Positions 45,302-54,808 of a stretch of 64,000 nucleotides of DNA are shown piece after piece (the stretch's first letter is position 1; each line of letters starts with the position of its first letter). This DNA comes from Limnobacter litoralis (GTDB taxonomy: Bacteria; Pseudomonadota; Gammaproteobacteria; Burkholderiales; Burkholderiaceae_B). The stretch lies in assembly GCF_030160455.1 (NCBI RefSeq), contig NZ_BSOJ01000009.1, forward strand, positions 1-64,000, read 5' to 3'. The notes beneath the pieces are model-generated. The model did no database searches. It was not told the DNA's origin and saw nothing but the letters and a program-made list of their open reading frames with translations. The translations under genes were made by a program, and so were the position numbers.

Positions 45302-48001
45302 ATGTCAGCTCTACCCAATTTTCCGCACTCGGTTGACCCCGATGCACAAGAGACCCAGGAATGGCTTGAAGCACTTGAAGCAGTGCTTGAAAACGAGGGG
45401 CCAGAGCGCGCCCACTACCTGCTGGAGCAGTTGATTGACAAGGCACGACGAAGTGGTGCCTACATTCCTTTTTCAGCCAACACGGCGTATGTCAATACCA
45501 TTCCGGTGCATCTTGAACAGCGCTGCCCGGGCAACATTGAATATGAAGAGCGTCTGCGCTCCTGGATGCGCTGGAACGCCATGGCCATGGTCGTACGCGC
45601 CAACAAAAAGAGCCCGCCCGATGGCGGCGATCTCGGCGGGCACATTGCGTCTTTTGCTTCTCTGGCAACCATGTTGGGCGTCGGTTTCAACCATTTTTGG
45701 CATGCTGAAGCAGAAAACCACGGTGGCGACTTGCTGTACCTTCAAGGCCACGTATCTCCCGGAATTTACGCACGCGCCTTTCTTGAGGGGCGTCTGACCG
45801 AAGAACAGCTGGACAACTTCCGCCAGGAGGTCGATGGCAAAGGCTTAAGCTCTTACCCACACCCCAAGTTGATGCCTGATTTCTGGCAGTTTCCCACTGT
45901 GTCCATGGGTCTTGGCCCATTGATGGCCATTTATCAAGCCCGTTTTCTGAAGTATCTCCACGCCCGTGGCATTGCCGACACCTCCAAGCGCAAAGTCTGG
46001 GTGTTCTGTGGCGACGGCGAAATGGATGAGCCTGAGTCATTGGGGGCGATCGGCATGGCCGCTCGCGAAAAGCTGGACAACCTTGTGTTTGTGGTCAACT
46101 GTAACCTGCAGCGCCTGGACGGCCCGGTGCGTGGCAACGGCAAGATCATTCAGGAACTGGAAGGAGAATTCCGCGGCGCTGGCTGGAACGTCCTGAAAGT
46201 GATTTGGGGCGGCTATTGGGATCCACTTCTGGCCCGCGACAAAGAAGGTTTGTTGCGCAAGGTCATGGAGGAAATGGTCGACGGCGAATACCAGAACTGC
46301 AAGGCCAATGACGGTGCTTACGTGCGCGAGAAGTTTTTCGGCAAGCATCCCAAGTTGCTCGACATGGTCGCCCGAATGACCGACGAGGACATCTGGCGTC
46401 TGAACCGTGGGGGGCATGATCCGCACAAGGTGTACGCCGCTTACAAATCTGCCTCTGAACATGTGGGTCAACCGACTGTCATTCTTGCCAAAACCGTCAA
46501 GGGCTTCGGCATGGGTAAAATCGGCGAAGGCAAAAACACCACCCACCAACAGAAAAAGCTGGATCTGCAGTCCATTCGCGAATTCCGCGATCGCTTCAAC
46601 ATTCCGATTCCGGACGACAAGCTGGAAGAGGTGCCTTTCTTCAAACCTGCTGATGACGCGCCTGAAATCAAGTACTTGCACGAGCGCCGCCAAGCTTTAG
46701 GCGGTTACCTGCCCAAGCGCCGCCGCAATGCAGACGAGCAACTCAAGGTGCCGGCACTGGATGCATTCCAGGCGGTGTTGGAGCCCACCAAAGAGGGTCG
46801 CGAGATTTCCACAACGCAGGCTTTCGTTCGTGTGTTGACCGCTTTGACGCGAGACAAAGAGCTGGGGCAGCGCATTGTCCCCATCGTGCCCGACGAAGCC
46901 CGTACATTCGGTATGGAAGGCATGTTCCGTCAATTGGGTATCTATTCTTCACAGGGCCAGTTGTACGAGCCAGTCGACAAAGACCAGGTGATGTACTACC
47001 GCGAGGACAAGGCCGGTCAAATTCTGGAAGAGGGTATTAACGAGGCTGGCGCTTTCAGTTCATGGATTGCCGCTGCAACGTCCTACTCCACCAACAACCG
47101 CGTGATGATTCCGTTTTACATCTATTACTCGATGTTCGGTTTCCAGCGTGTGGGCGATCTGGCCTGGGCTGCAGGCGACATGCAAGCCCGTGGTTTCTTG
47201 CTGGGCGGTACTGCCGGGCGCACTACGCTGAACGGTGAAGGTCTGCAGCACGAAGATGGCCACAGCCATATTCTGTCTGCCACCATCCCGAACTGTGTCA
47301 GCTACGACCCCACCTTCGCCCATGAACTCGCGGTGATTATTCACGATGGTCTGAAGCGCATGGTTGAGAACAACGAAAACGTCTTCTATTACCTGACCGT
47401 GATGAATGAAAACTACGCTCAGCCCGGTCTGGAAAAGGGCACGGAAGAGGGCATCATCAAGGGCATGTACGTGTGCCGCAAGTCCAAGGCCAAGAAAAAG
47501 CTGAAGGTTCAATTGATGGGCTCAGGCACGATTCTGCGAGAAAGCCTGGAGGCAGCCGAGCTGCTGGAACAGGACTGGGGCGTGGGCGCCGATGTGTGGT
47601 CTGTGACCAGCTTCACCGAGTTGCGTCGCGAAGGCCTGGATGTCGAGCGTGAAAACATGTTGCACCCCACCAAGAATGCCAAAGTGCCCTACGTGACCCA
47701 GTGTCTGGCCAAGTCCGAAGGTCCGATTGTTGCATCCACCGATTACATGAAGCTCTTCGCTGACCAGATTCGCCAGTTTGTACCGAAGGGTCGCGAATAC
47801 AAGGTGTTGGGCACAGACGGTTTCGGTCGTTCCGACTTCCGCTCCAAGTTGCGTGAACATTTTGAAGTGAATCGTCATTTCATCGTACTGGCCGCTCTGT
47901 GTGCCTTGGCCGATGAAGGGGCCATTCCCATGTCCAAAGTGGGTGAGGCCATCAAGAAGTACGGCATCAATCCTGAAAAGGTCAACCCGGCGCACGCTTG
48001 A
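45302..48001 (+). CDS. aceE: Pyruvate dehydrogenase E1 component, homodimeric type
   Basis: 899-residue thiamine-diphosphate enzyme that decarboxylates pyruvate and acetylates the lipoyl domains of E2. Signatures are GHIASFASLATMLGVGFNHFW and the thiamine motif GDGEMDEPES through VVNCNLQRLDGPVRGNGKI. AGGAGG lies 5 bp before the ATG at 45302, so a longer frame reaching into the promoter is rejected. First gene of aceE-aceF-lpdA, with 37 bp to aceF. Confidence 0.98.
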   Translation: MSALPNFPHSVDPDAQETQEWLEALEAVLENEGPERAHYLLEQLIDKARRSGAYIPFSANTAYVNTIPVHLEQRCPGNIEYEERLRSWMRWNAMAMVVRANKKSPPDGGDLGGHIASFASLATMLGVGFNHFWHAEAENHGGDLLYLQGHVSPGIYARAFLEGRLTEEQLDNFRQEVDGKGLSSYPHPKLMPDFWQFPTVSMGLGPLMAIYQARFLKYLHARGIADTSKRKVWVFCGDGEMDEPESLGAIGMAAREKLDNLVFVVNCNLQRLDGPVRGNGKIIQELEGEFRGAGWNVLKVIWGGYWDPLLARDKEGLLRKVMEEMVDGEYQNCKANDGAYVREKFFGKHPKLLDMVARMTDEDIWRLNRGGHDPHKVYAAYKSASEHVGQPTVILAKTVKGFGMGKIGEGKNTTHQQKKLDLQSIREFRDRFNIPIPDDKLEEVPFFKPADDAPEIKYLHERRQALGGYLPKRRRNADEQLKVPALDAFQAVLEPTKEGREISTTQAFVRVLTALTRDKELGQRIVPIVPDEARTFGMEGMFRQLGIYSSQGQLYEPVDKDQVMYYREDKAGQILEEGINEAGAFSSWIAAATSYSTNNRVMIPFYIYYSMFGFQRVGDLAWAAGDMQARGFLLGGTAGRTTLNGEGLQHEDGHSHILSATIPNCVSYDPTFAHELAVIIHDGLKRMVENNENVFYYLTVMNENYAQPGLEKGTEEGIIKGMYVCRKSKAKKKLKVQLMGSGTILRESLEAAELLEQDWGVGADVWSVTSFTELRREGLDVERENMLHPTKNAKVPYVTQCLAKSEGPIVASTDYMKLFADQIRQFVPKGREYKVLGTDGFGRSDFRSKLREHFEVNRHFIVLAALCALADEGAIPMSKVGEAIKKYGINPEKVNPAHA

Positions 48002-48038
48002 ATTGGCGGCTTGAACGAACAAGAAAGAGAGGAATGTC

Positions 48039-49391
48039 ATGACGATTGAAATCAAGGTGCCCGACATCGGCGATTTTTCCGAGGTTGAGGTCATTGAGGT
48101 GTTGGTCAAAGAGGGTGACACAGTGAGTGCGGAGCAATCCATCATCACCGTGGAGTCCGACAAAGCCAGCATGGAAATTCCGTGCCCCACAGCGGGCGTG
48201 GTCAAAGAGTTGAAGGTGTCACTGGGTCAAAAAGTGGCTGAAGGAACGCTGATGTTGGTTCTCGAGCCTGCATCAGGCGCTGCGCCAGCGGATAAAAAGC
48301 CTGAAGCCGCGGCGCCTGCCGCAGCACCCGCCCCCGTTGCTGAGGCCCCCAAGGCTGAGTCAGCGCCAGTGGCCACTCCTGCCCCAGTCGATTCACCGTT
48401 GCCTGTGGCTCCAGGTAAAACCCATCCGGTTCCGGTTGAAATGCATGAACCCACTGCGGTGAATACGGCGCTGCCACACGCCAGTCCGTCAGTGCGTCGT
48501 TTCGCGCGCGAATTGGGTGTCGACTTGGGCAATGTCGGCGGGTCTGGACCAAAAGGTCGCATTACGCCTGATGACGTGCGCAATTACGTCAAGCAGGCTG
48601 TGGCTGGTGCCCTGTCCGCACCGGCGGGCAAGCCTGCGTCTGGTGGTGCTGGTCTGGATCTTCTGCCATGGCCGAAGGTTGATTTTTCCAAGTTTGGTGA
48701 AACCGAAGAACTGGAGTTGTCCCGAATCAAGAAGTTGTCGGGTCCCAACCTGCACCGCAATTGGGTCATGATTCCGCATGTCACCCAGTTCGACGAAGCC
48801 GATATCACTGATCTCGAGCAGTTCCGCAAAGACACCAATGCGGCATTGGCTAAACAGGGTGTGAAGTTGACCATGCTTGCCTTCGTCATGAAGGCTTGTG
48901 TGACGGTATTGAAAAAATACCCGGCGTTTAATTCGTCTTTGTCCGAAGGCGGAGACAAGCTCATCCTCAAGAAATTCTGGAACATTGGCTTTGCTGCGGA
49001 CACACCGAATGGTCTGGTGGTGCCTGTGATCAAAGGTGTCGACCAAAAAGGTTTCGCGCAAATCGCCAACGAGCTGGGTGAGCTGTCGGCTCAGGCCCGA
49101 GACGGTAAGCTCAAGGGTGCAGACATGCAAGGTGCCACGTTCACCATCTCTTCCTTGGGTGGCGTAGGCGGCACGGCCTTTACGCCCATCATCAATGCGC
49201 CTGAAGTGGCCATTCTTGGGCTTTCGAAGTCACAGATGAAACCCGTCTGGAATGGCAGTGCTTTCGAGCCGCGTTTGATGTTGCCTTTGTCCTTGTCATA
49301 CGACCATCGGGTTATTGATGGTGCACAGGCTGCCCGATTCACCACAGAGCTGGCCGGTGTGCTGGCCGACATGCGCAAAGCGCTGCTGTAA
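48039..49391 (+). CDS. aceF: Dihydrolipoyllysine acetyltransferase (E2)
   Basis: 450-residue core subunit of pyruvate dehydrogenase. A single lipoyl domain (residues 1-78) has the lipoylated Lys42 in ESDKASME. An Ala/Pro linker precedes the E1/E3-binding domain ([15 protein letters not shown], about 145-185), and the catalytic domain ends with [15 protein letters not shown], containing the active-site His and Asp. E. coli E2 has three lipoyl domains; the betaproteobacterial form with fewer is usual. RBS GAGAGGAA upstream. Confidence 0.97.
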   Translation: MTIEIKVPDIGDFSEVEVIEVLVKEGDTVSAEQSIITVESDKASMEIPCPTAGVVKELKVSLGQKVAEGTLMLVLEPASGAAPADKKPEAAAPAAAPAPVAEAPKAESAPVATPAPVDSPLPVAPGKTHPVPVEMHEPTAVNTALPHASPSVRRFARELGVDLGNVGGSGPKGRITPDDVRNYVKQAVAGALSAPAGKPASGGAGLDLLPWPKVDFSKFGETEELELSRIKKLSGPNLHRNWVMIPHVTQFDEADITDLEQFRKDTNAALAKQGVKLTMLAFVMKACVTVLKKYPAFNSSLSEGGDKLILKKFWNIGFAADTPNGLVVPVIKGVDQKGFAQIANELGELSAQARDGKLKGADMQGATFTISSLGGVGGTAFTPIINAPEVAILGLSKSQMKPVWNGSAFEPRLMLPLSLSYDHRVIDGAQAARFTTELAGVLADMRKALL

Positions 49392-49402
49392 AGGGGGCAA
49401 AA

Positions 49403-51163
49403 ATGAAGTTATTGGTACCTGACATTGGCGATTTCGCCGAAGTTGAAGTGATCGAGGTTTTGGTCAAGGTTGGCGACAAAGTTGAGAAAGAACAGTCGTT
49501 GATCACTGTCGAGTCCGACAAGGCCAGCATGGAAATTCCAGCGTCTGAGTCGGGCGTTGTCACCGAAATGTTGGTGAAGCTGGGTGACAAAGTTGCCGAA
49601 GGCAAACCCATTTGCGTGATTGATGCCGCTACTTCAGGGACTTCATCTGCCCCAGTCAAAGAGGAACCAAAGGCCAGCGCCCCAGTGGCACCCACTGCCG
49701 CTCCGGTTGTCGCACCTGCGCCCACTGCCAGTTCATTTGCCGGAAATGTCGACATTCAGTGTGACATGCTGGTGCTCGGTGCAGGCCCCGGGGGTTATTC
49801 TGCGGCGTTTCGCGCTGCCGACCTCGGCATGAACACCGTGCTGGTGGAACGGTATGAGTCTCTGGGTGGGGTGTGTTTGAATGTGGGTTGTATTCCGTCC
49901 AAGGCACTGTTGCACACTGCCCAGGTGCTGGAAGAAGCGCAACACATGGGTGAGCATGGCATTGCATTCAAGGCTCCCAAGGTGGATCTGGACAAATTGC
50001 GTGCGCACAAGTCTGCGGTCGTATCCAAGTTGACCGGAGGCTTGGCGGGTATGGCCAAGGGTCGCAAAGTGCAGGTGGTTCATGGCGTAGGGCAGTTCGT
50101 TGGCGCCAATCACCTTGAAGTGACCGCGGCGGATGGCAGCAAAAAGGTAATTGCTTTTGCAAAGGCCATTATCGCTGCCGGGTCACAGCCTGTGCACTTG
50201 CCTTTCATTCCGGAAGACCCGCGCATCGTAGACTCCACTGGCGCACTTGAGCTGCCACAGATCCCGAAGCGCATGTTGATCATTGGTGGCGGCATTATCG
50301 GTCTGGAAATGGCCACTGTCTATTCCGCCTTGGGTGCAAGGCTCGATGTGGTCGAAATGCTGGATGGTTTGATGCAGGGCGCTGACCGTGATTTGGTCAA
50401 GGTTTGGCAAAAGCGCAACGCACCGCGTTTCGACAACATCATGCTGAAAACCAAAACGGTGGGTGTCGAGGCCAAGAAAAACGGCATTTTGGTGACTTTT
50501 GAGGGCGAGCAAGCCCCCAAAGAACCCCAGCTTTACGATTTGGTTTTGGTGTCCGTAGGGCGTACTCCCAACGGCAAGAAAATCGCCGTTGACAAGGCTG
50601 GCGTTCAGGTGACAGACCGCGGATTCATCCCGGTGGACAAGCAAATGCGCACCAATGTGCCTCATATTTTTGCGATTGGCGACATTGTTGGCCAGCCCAT
50701 GTTGGCCCACAAGGCCGTGCACGAGGCCCACGTCGCTGCCGAGGCTGCTTTGGGTGAAAAGGCGTTTTTTGATGCGCGAGTCATCCCGAGCGTGGCCTAC
50801 ACACATCCCGAGGTGGCTTGGGTAGGGGTCACTGAGGAGCAGGCCAAAGACCAGGGCATCAAGTACGGCAAGGCCGTGTTTCCTTGGGCTGCTTCTGGGC
50901 GTGCGATCGCCAATGGTGCGGACGATGGCTTTACCAAGCTGATTTTTGATGAAGCCACGCATCGAGTCATTGGTGGTGGCATAGTCGGCATGAATGCAGG
51001 TGACTTGATCGGCGAGGTTTGCCTGGCCGTTGAGATGGGTGCAGATGCAACCGACATTGGCAAGACCATTCACCCACACCCAACGCTGTGCGAAAGTGTA
51101 GGCATGGCAGCTGAGGTGTTTGAAGGCGTATGTACTGACCTTCCAGCTGCCAAGAAGCGCTGA
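49403..51163 (+). CDS. lpdA: Dihydrolipoyl dehydrogenase (E3) with N-terminal lipoyl domain
   Basis: 586-residue flavoprotein that reoxidises the lipoyl groups of E2. Residues 1-75 are an extra lipoyl domain with Lys40 in [10 protein letters not shown], joined by a Pro/Ala linker to a standard Lpd with FAD motif GAGPGGYSAAFRAADLG, redox Cys pair GGVCLNVGCIPSK and C-terminal His/Glu in HPHPTLCES. The fused lipoyl domain is known in Burkholderiales and Neisseria and may raise swinging-arm number in the complex. Followed by a terminator at 51188-51220. Confidence 0.97.
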   Translation: MKLLVPDIGDFAEVEVIEVLVKVGDKVEKEQSLITVESDKASMEIPASESGVVTEMLVKLGDKVAEGKPICVIDAATSGTSSAPVKEEPKASAPVAPTAAPVVAPAPTASSFAGNVDIQCDMLVLGAGPGGYSAAFRAADLGMNTVLVERYESLGGVCLNVGCIPSKALLHTAQVLEEAQHMGEHGIAFKAPKVDLDKLRAHKSAVVSKLTGGLAGMAKGRKVQVVHGVGQFVGANHLEVTAADGSKKVIAFAKAIIAAGSQPVHLPFIPEDPRIVDSTGALELPQIPKRMLIIGGGIIGLEMATVYSALGARLDVVEMLDGLMQGADRDLVKVWQKRNAPRFDNIMLKTKTVGVEAKKNGILVTFEGEQAPKEPQLYDLVLVSVGRTPNGKKIAVDKAGVQVTDRGFIPVDKQMRTNVPHIFAIGDIVGQPMLAHKAVHEAHVAAEAALGEKAFFDARVIPSVAYTHPEVAWVGVTEEQAKDQGIKYGKAVFPWAASGRAIANGADDGFTKLIFDEATHRVIGGGIVGMNAGDLIGEVCLAVEMGADATDIGKTIHPHPTLCESVGMAAEVFEGVCTDLPAAKKR

Positions 51164-51187
51164 TTTTCAGTTTTGAGGGATGAAAAA

Positions 51188-51220
51188 GGCCACAGCCCGG
51201 TTTGTGGTGTGGTCTTTTTT
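51188..51220 (+). terminator. Intrinsic terminator behind lpdA
   Basis: GGCCACA (51188-51194) pairs with TGTGGTC (51208-51214, one G-U) across a 13-base loop, followed by six T. Confidence 0.75.
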
Positions 51221-51264
51221 GCTTTAATGATGACATTGAACAAATTAAGCAGGATTGATTGGAA

Positions 51265-51918
51265 ATGGACGCCCTGAGTTTAAAAAAGCTGGTTGCAAAA
51301 GCGGCACTTGAATATGTAGAGGCTGGCACTGTGCTGGGTGTTGGCACCGGCTCTACTGTGGATTGTTTTCTGGATGCGCTGGCTGAGTCGGGTCTTCAAC
51401 TCAAGGGGGCTGTGTCTTCCTCGGTGCGATCAGAGAAAAAGCTGCGCGACATGGGTGTCCCCATCGTGGAGATGAACGATGTCACGGAGTTGTCTGTTTA
51501 TGTGGATGGTGCAGACGAAATTGATCCAGAGTTTGCTTTGATCAAGGGTGGTGGTGGTGCCTTGACCCGCGAAAAAATTGCGGCGGACATCTCGAAAAAG
51601 TTCGTTTGCATTGCCGATGAATCGAAGTTGGTTCCCGTTTTGGGCGCCTTTCCGTTGCCTGTGGAAGTCATCCCGATGGCCCGGGAGGCTATCGCCAGAA
51701 AGTTAAATGCCTTGGGTGGACGAGCTGTGCTCCGAGCTGGTTTCACAACAGACAACGGCAATGAAATTCTGGATGTGCATGGGTTGCAAATTCAGGATCC
51801 AGCTGCGCTTGAGCAGGCGATTAATCAGTGGCCGGGCGTTGTCACAAATGGCCTGTTCGCGCTTCGCCGCGCGGATGTGGTGCTGTTGGGCACCCAAAAT
51901 GGTGTCAAAACGCTTTAA
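51265..51918 (+). CDS. rpiA: Ribose-5-phosphate isomerase A
   Basis: 217-residue enzyme of the pentose phosphate pathway. Signatures are [42 protein letters not shown] and the C-terminal [19 protein letters not shown]. The ATG at 51265 is used; a TTG two codons earlier with AGGA upstream is a credible alternative. It is followed by 82 bp before phoU, containing an inverted repeat. Confidence 0.96.
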   Translation: MDALSLKKLVAKAALEYVEAGTVLGVGTGSTVDCFLDALAESGLQLKGAVSSSVRSEKKLRDMGVPIVEMNDVTELSVYVDGADEIDPEFALIKGGGGALTREKIAADISKKFVCIADESKLVPVLGAFPLPVEVIPMAREAIARKLNALGGRAVLRAGFTTDNGNEILDVHGLQIQDPAALEQAINQWPGVVTNGLFALRRADVVLLGTQNGVKTL

Positions 51919-51940
51919 GGAGCGCACAGAGACAATAATT

Positions 51941-51958
51941 TGTCATAATGGTATGACA
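51941..51958. promoter_or_regulatory. Inverted repeat before phoU, possible operator
   Basis: TGTCATA (51941-51947), spacer ATGG, TATGACA (51952-51958): a perfect 7-bp inverted repeat 42 bp ahead of phoU. TGTCAT resembles one Pho-box half-site, but the second arm is inverted, not a direct repeat, so PhoB is not the obvious ligand. Confidence 0.5.
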
Positions 51959-52000
51959 TATTTGAAATGATTTTTTTACATCGTCTCCAAGGGTTATTGA

Positions 52001-52705
52001 ATGACTGAGCACACCTCCAAACAATACGATGCCGAACTTGAGTCTCTGAGGTCTCGCGTGCTTCAGATGGGTGGGCTTGTCGAGAATCAGATTGTTTCAG
52101 CCATCGAGGGTCTGAACTCACTGAGCGATGACACGCTGTTTAAAGAGGTCATCGGTCGCGAAAGCGAAGTCAACAAGATCGAAATGGAAATTGACGAGCT
52201 TTGCAATCACATTTTGGCTCGCAGGCAACCCGCTGCAGTCGACCTGCGTTCTGTGCTGGTTGCAATCAAGATGATTCGTGATCTTGAGCGCATTGGTGAC
52301 GAGGCTGAAAAAGTGGCGCGCATGGGCCTGATGATTGTTGAAGCCGGTAAAAACTACGTCCCCAAAGTAGACCTTCAGCGCATGGCTGCCAATGCCATCG
52401 CCATGTTGCGCAAAGTGCTGGATTCTTATGCACGGGTCAACGCCGTGTCTGCCGCTGAAGTGGTTAAGGCAGACCAGGAGGTCGATGACGAGTTTCGAGC
52501 CATCATCCGTCAGTTGATCACTTTCATGATGGAAGATCCAAGAACAATTTCCAGGTCAATCGAGATTCTGTTTATCGCGAAAGCGATCGAGCGGATTGGT
52601 GACCACGCCAAGAACATGTCTGAGCATGTTGTTTACATGGTTCGCGGCCGTGACGTTCGTCACAAGGGTGCAGACGTTGTTGCACAGGAAGCTGCTGAAA
52701 AATAA
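52001..52705 (+). CDS. phoU: Phosphate-specific transport system regulator PhoU
   Basis: 234-residue helical protein made of two PhoU repeats, each a three-helix bundle with a metal-binding signature (RDLERIGDEAEKVARM and KAIERIGDHAKNMSEHV). PhoU lowers PhoR/PhoB signalling and regulates Pst transport. No pst or phoBR genes are in the window, so it is separate from them here. An inverted repeat lies upstream. It is convergent with the small membrane protein gene. Confidence 0.96.
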   Translation: MTEHTSKQYDAELESLRSRVLQMGGLVENQIVSAIEGLNSLSDDTLFKEVIGRESEVNKIEMEIDELCNHILARRQPAAVDLRSVLVAIKMIRDLERIGDEAEKVARMGLMIVEAGKNYVPKVDLQRMAANAIAMLRKVLDSYARVNAVSAAEVVKADQEVDDEFRAIIRQLITFMMEDPRTISRSIEILFIAKAIERIGDHAKNMSEHVVYMVRGRDVRHKGADVVAQEAAEK

Positions 52706-52739
52706 GCGATTCCAAAGCAGCTTGCATTGAGGATGGATA

Positions 52740-52759
52740 CGCCCTGAGGTTTCAGGGCG
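52740..52759. terminator. Hairpin between convergent phoU and 102-residue gene
   Basis: CGCCCTGA (52740-52747) and TCAGGGCG (52752-52759), perfect 8-bp stem with loop GGTT. T tracts are short on both strands. Confidence 0.5.
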
Positions 52760-53060
52760 ATCTTCCAAGCAGTACATAGGCCACCGACAGTCTCAACAAT
52801 GTGCAAACCGCGGTAATGGTCATTGCATAGAAAACCGCACACATGGCCGGCCACTGCAGGTATTCCAGCGTAGCGCCGATCAAATACGTTCCCACCGTTA
52901 GTCCAACCCACCGCTTGAAATAAAGCAGCAAATAGTGTCTTTGACGCACGTTGTAGCGTAGGGCGGCTGCCTTTTGAAATCCTTCAATGTGACTGGCGTC
53001 TTTGAAGAGCCAGTCGAAGAAAAAATACCTGAACCAAGGGCTGGATGGATTGAACTGCAT
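52752..53060 (-). CDS. Small hypothetical inner-membrane protein
   Basis: 102-residue protein I do not recognise. The N-terminal half is soluble and aromatic/basic (FRYFFFDWLFKDASHIEG, RYNVRQRHYLLLYFKRW), the C-terminal half has two hydrophobic segments (about 50-66 and 70-98). No signal peptide is evident. It is the last of a long co-directional run, 62 bp behind yggX. A stop-codon hairpin ends it. Confidence 0.7.
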   Translation of the reverse strand: MQFNPSSPWFRYFFFDWLFKDASHIEGFQKAAALRYNVRQRHYLLLYFKRWVGLTVGTYLIGATLEYLQWPAMCAVFYAMTITAVCTLLRLSVAYVLLGRSP

Positions 53061-53122
53061 GGCGGGTCCGAAGAGTACCGGTGACTTCAGTATGCCTCTT
53101 CAAACCCTGGATGAAAAGGTTT

Positions 53123-53398
53123 TTAACCCTGAGTGGGGGGCACGTAACCCGCGGCTTGTTCTGCGCCGTCACCGAAGAAGTGCTTCTCCATCTGTTCCAT
53201 CAGGTATTTGCGGGCCCTTGCATCGGCCAGGCTGAGACGGTTTTCATTGACCAGCATGGTTTGATGTTTCAACCAGTCTTGCCAAGCCTGTTTGGATACA
53301 TTCTCGAAAATCTTTTTGCCCAACTCGCCCGGGGCGGGTGGGAAATCGAGTCCCTCGGCTTCTTTGCCGAGTTTGACGCATTGAACCATTCTAGCCAT
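53123..53398 (-). CDS. yggX: Probable Fe(2+)-trafficking protein YggX
   Basis: 91-residue protein linked to protection of iron-sulfur proteins from oxidative damage. Recognised by [17 protein letters not shown], then [38 protein letters not shown]. The single conserved Cys near the N terminus is present. It lies 17 bp behind folA. Confidence 0.95.
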   Translation of the reverse strand: MARMVQCVKLGKEAEGLDFPPAPGELGKKIFENVSKQAWQDWLKHQTMLVNENRLSLADARARKYLMEQMEKHFFGDGAEQAAGYVPPTQG

Positions 53399-53415
53399 GT
53401 CGAATTTACTCCAGA

Positions 53416-53982
53416 TTATTTGGGGTGTTTAGCGTAAGTCACGAAATCAAAGCTCCAGGGGCGGTCGGCAGTGGCCGGGTTGTGTACCCTGGACGATTCC
53501 GTGAAGCGGGTTTTGTCCACCGGTGGCAGGTAGGCGTCTCCCTTGAATTCGGCATCAATTTCGGTCAACAGCAATTCATCCACACGCTGCTCTAAAAGCG
53601 CCTGTGCGTACAACTGGCTGCCGCCGATCAAATACACCTCGCTGAACATTTTAAGCCAGTTTGTGGCGTCAGTCATGTTGCCAACCACCGCTATCCTTGT
53701 TTGTGAATCCATCGGAAGTGGTTCGGGAAAACGAATGAGCTCACGGGGTGTGCCGTCTTTGGCAGGTGCAGGAACCCATTGCGCCTGACTGCTCAGCACG
53801 ACATTGAGCCGGCCAGGCAGGGGGCGGCCAATGGATTCGTAGGTTTTTCGTCCCATCAAAACCGGGCTGCCCATGGTGGTTGCCTTGAAATAGGCGAGAT
53901 CTTCAGGCAAGTGCCATGGCAACTTGTTGTCCAGGCCGATGACGCCGTTTTTTGCAACGGCAGCTATCAATTTGAGAGTCAT
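53416..53982 (-). CDS. folA: Dihydrofolate reductase
   Basis: 188-residue NADPH-dependent enzyme that makes tetrahydrofolate, slightly longer than E. coli FolA. Signatures are [27 protein letters not shown], split here at the substrate site, [21 protein letters not shown] and [13 protein letters not shown]. It lies 5 bp behind thyA, the usual pairing, because thymidylate synthase produces dihydrofolate. Confidence 0.97.
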   Translation of the reverse strand: MTLKLIAAVAKNGVIGLDNKLPWHLPEDLAYFKATTMGSPVLMGRKTYESIGRPLPGRLNVVLSSQAQWVPAPAKDGTPRELIRFPEPLPMDSQTRIAVVGNMTDATNWLKMFSEVYLIGGSQLYAQALLEQRVDELLLTEIDAEFKGDAYLPPVDKTRFTESSRVHNPATADRPWSFDFVTYAKHPK

Positions 53983-53987
53983 GCTGT

Positions 53988-54782
53988 TTAAACTGCCACT
54001 GGTGCCTTAATGTGCGGGTGGCACTGGTAATTCAAAATTTCAAAGTCTTCAAACTTGTAATCGAAGATTGAGTCTGGCTTGCGTTTGATGTGTAGCGTAG
54101 GCAGCGGGAAGGGCTCGCGGGCAAGTTGGGTTTGAACCTGCTCGAGATGATTGCTGTACAGGTGACAATCGCCGCCGGTCCAGATGAAATCGCCCGGTTG
54201 AAGATCGCACTGCTGGGCGATCATGTGGGTCAACAGAGCGTAGCTGGCAATGTTAAAGGGCACACCCAGGAAGATGTCTGCGCTGCGCTGGTAGAGTTGA
54301 CAGGACAACTTGCCGTCAGCCACATAAAACTGAAACAGGGCATGGCAAGGTGGCAGCTTCATGTTGTTGATTTCTGCCACGTTCCAGGCACTCACAATGT
54401 GCCTTCGGGAATCCGGGTTGCGCTTGATTTGATCCATCAGTTGCGAAATCTGGTCGATGTGACGGCCATCCGCCGTAGGCCAGCTGCGCCATTGGACGCC
54501 ATACACCGGCCCCAGGTTACCATTTTCATCGGCCCATTCGTCCCAAATGCTGACACCATTTTCTTTCAGATAGGCAATGTTGCTGTCGCCTTTAAGAAAC
54601 CAGAGTAACTCGTGAATGATGGAACGGGTATGCAGCTTTTTGGTGGTCACCATGGGAAAGCCATTGGCCAAATTGAATCGCATCTGGTGGCCAAATACGG
54701 ACAGGGTGCCGGTGCCGGTTCGGTCCGTTTTGCGGGTGCCGTGTTCCAGCACGTGCTTCATCAGGTCGAGGTACTGTTTCAT
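53988..54782 (-). CDS. thyA: Thymidylate synthase
   Basis: 264-residue enzyme that methylates dUMP with methylene-tetrahydrofolate; same length as E. coli ThyA. The catalytic Cys is in [12 protein letters not shown], the arginine pair region in [13 protein letters not shown] and the nucleotide site in [19 protein letters not shown]. First of thyA-folA, 26 bp behind the ABC exporter gene. Confidence 0.98.
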   Translation of the reverse strand: MKQYLDLMKHVLEHGTRKTDRTGTGTLSVFGHQMRFNLANGFPMVTTKKLHTRSIIHELLWFLKGDSNIAYLKENGVSIWDEWADENGNLGPVYGVQWRSWPTADGRHIDQISQLMDQIKRNPDSRRHIVSAWNVAEINNMKLPPCHALFQFYVADGKLSCQLYQRSADIFLGVPFNIASYALLTHMIAQQCDLQPGDFIWTGGDCHLYSNHLEQVQTQLAREPFPLPTLHIKRKPDSIFDYKFEDFEILNYQCHPHIKAPVAV

Positions 54783-54808
54783 GGGTTCAGATCACTTGAA
54801 ATATTCGC

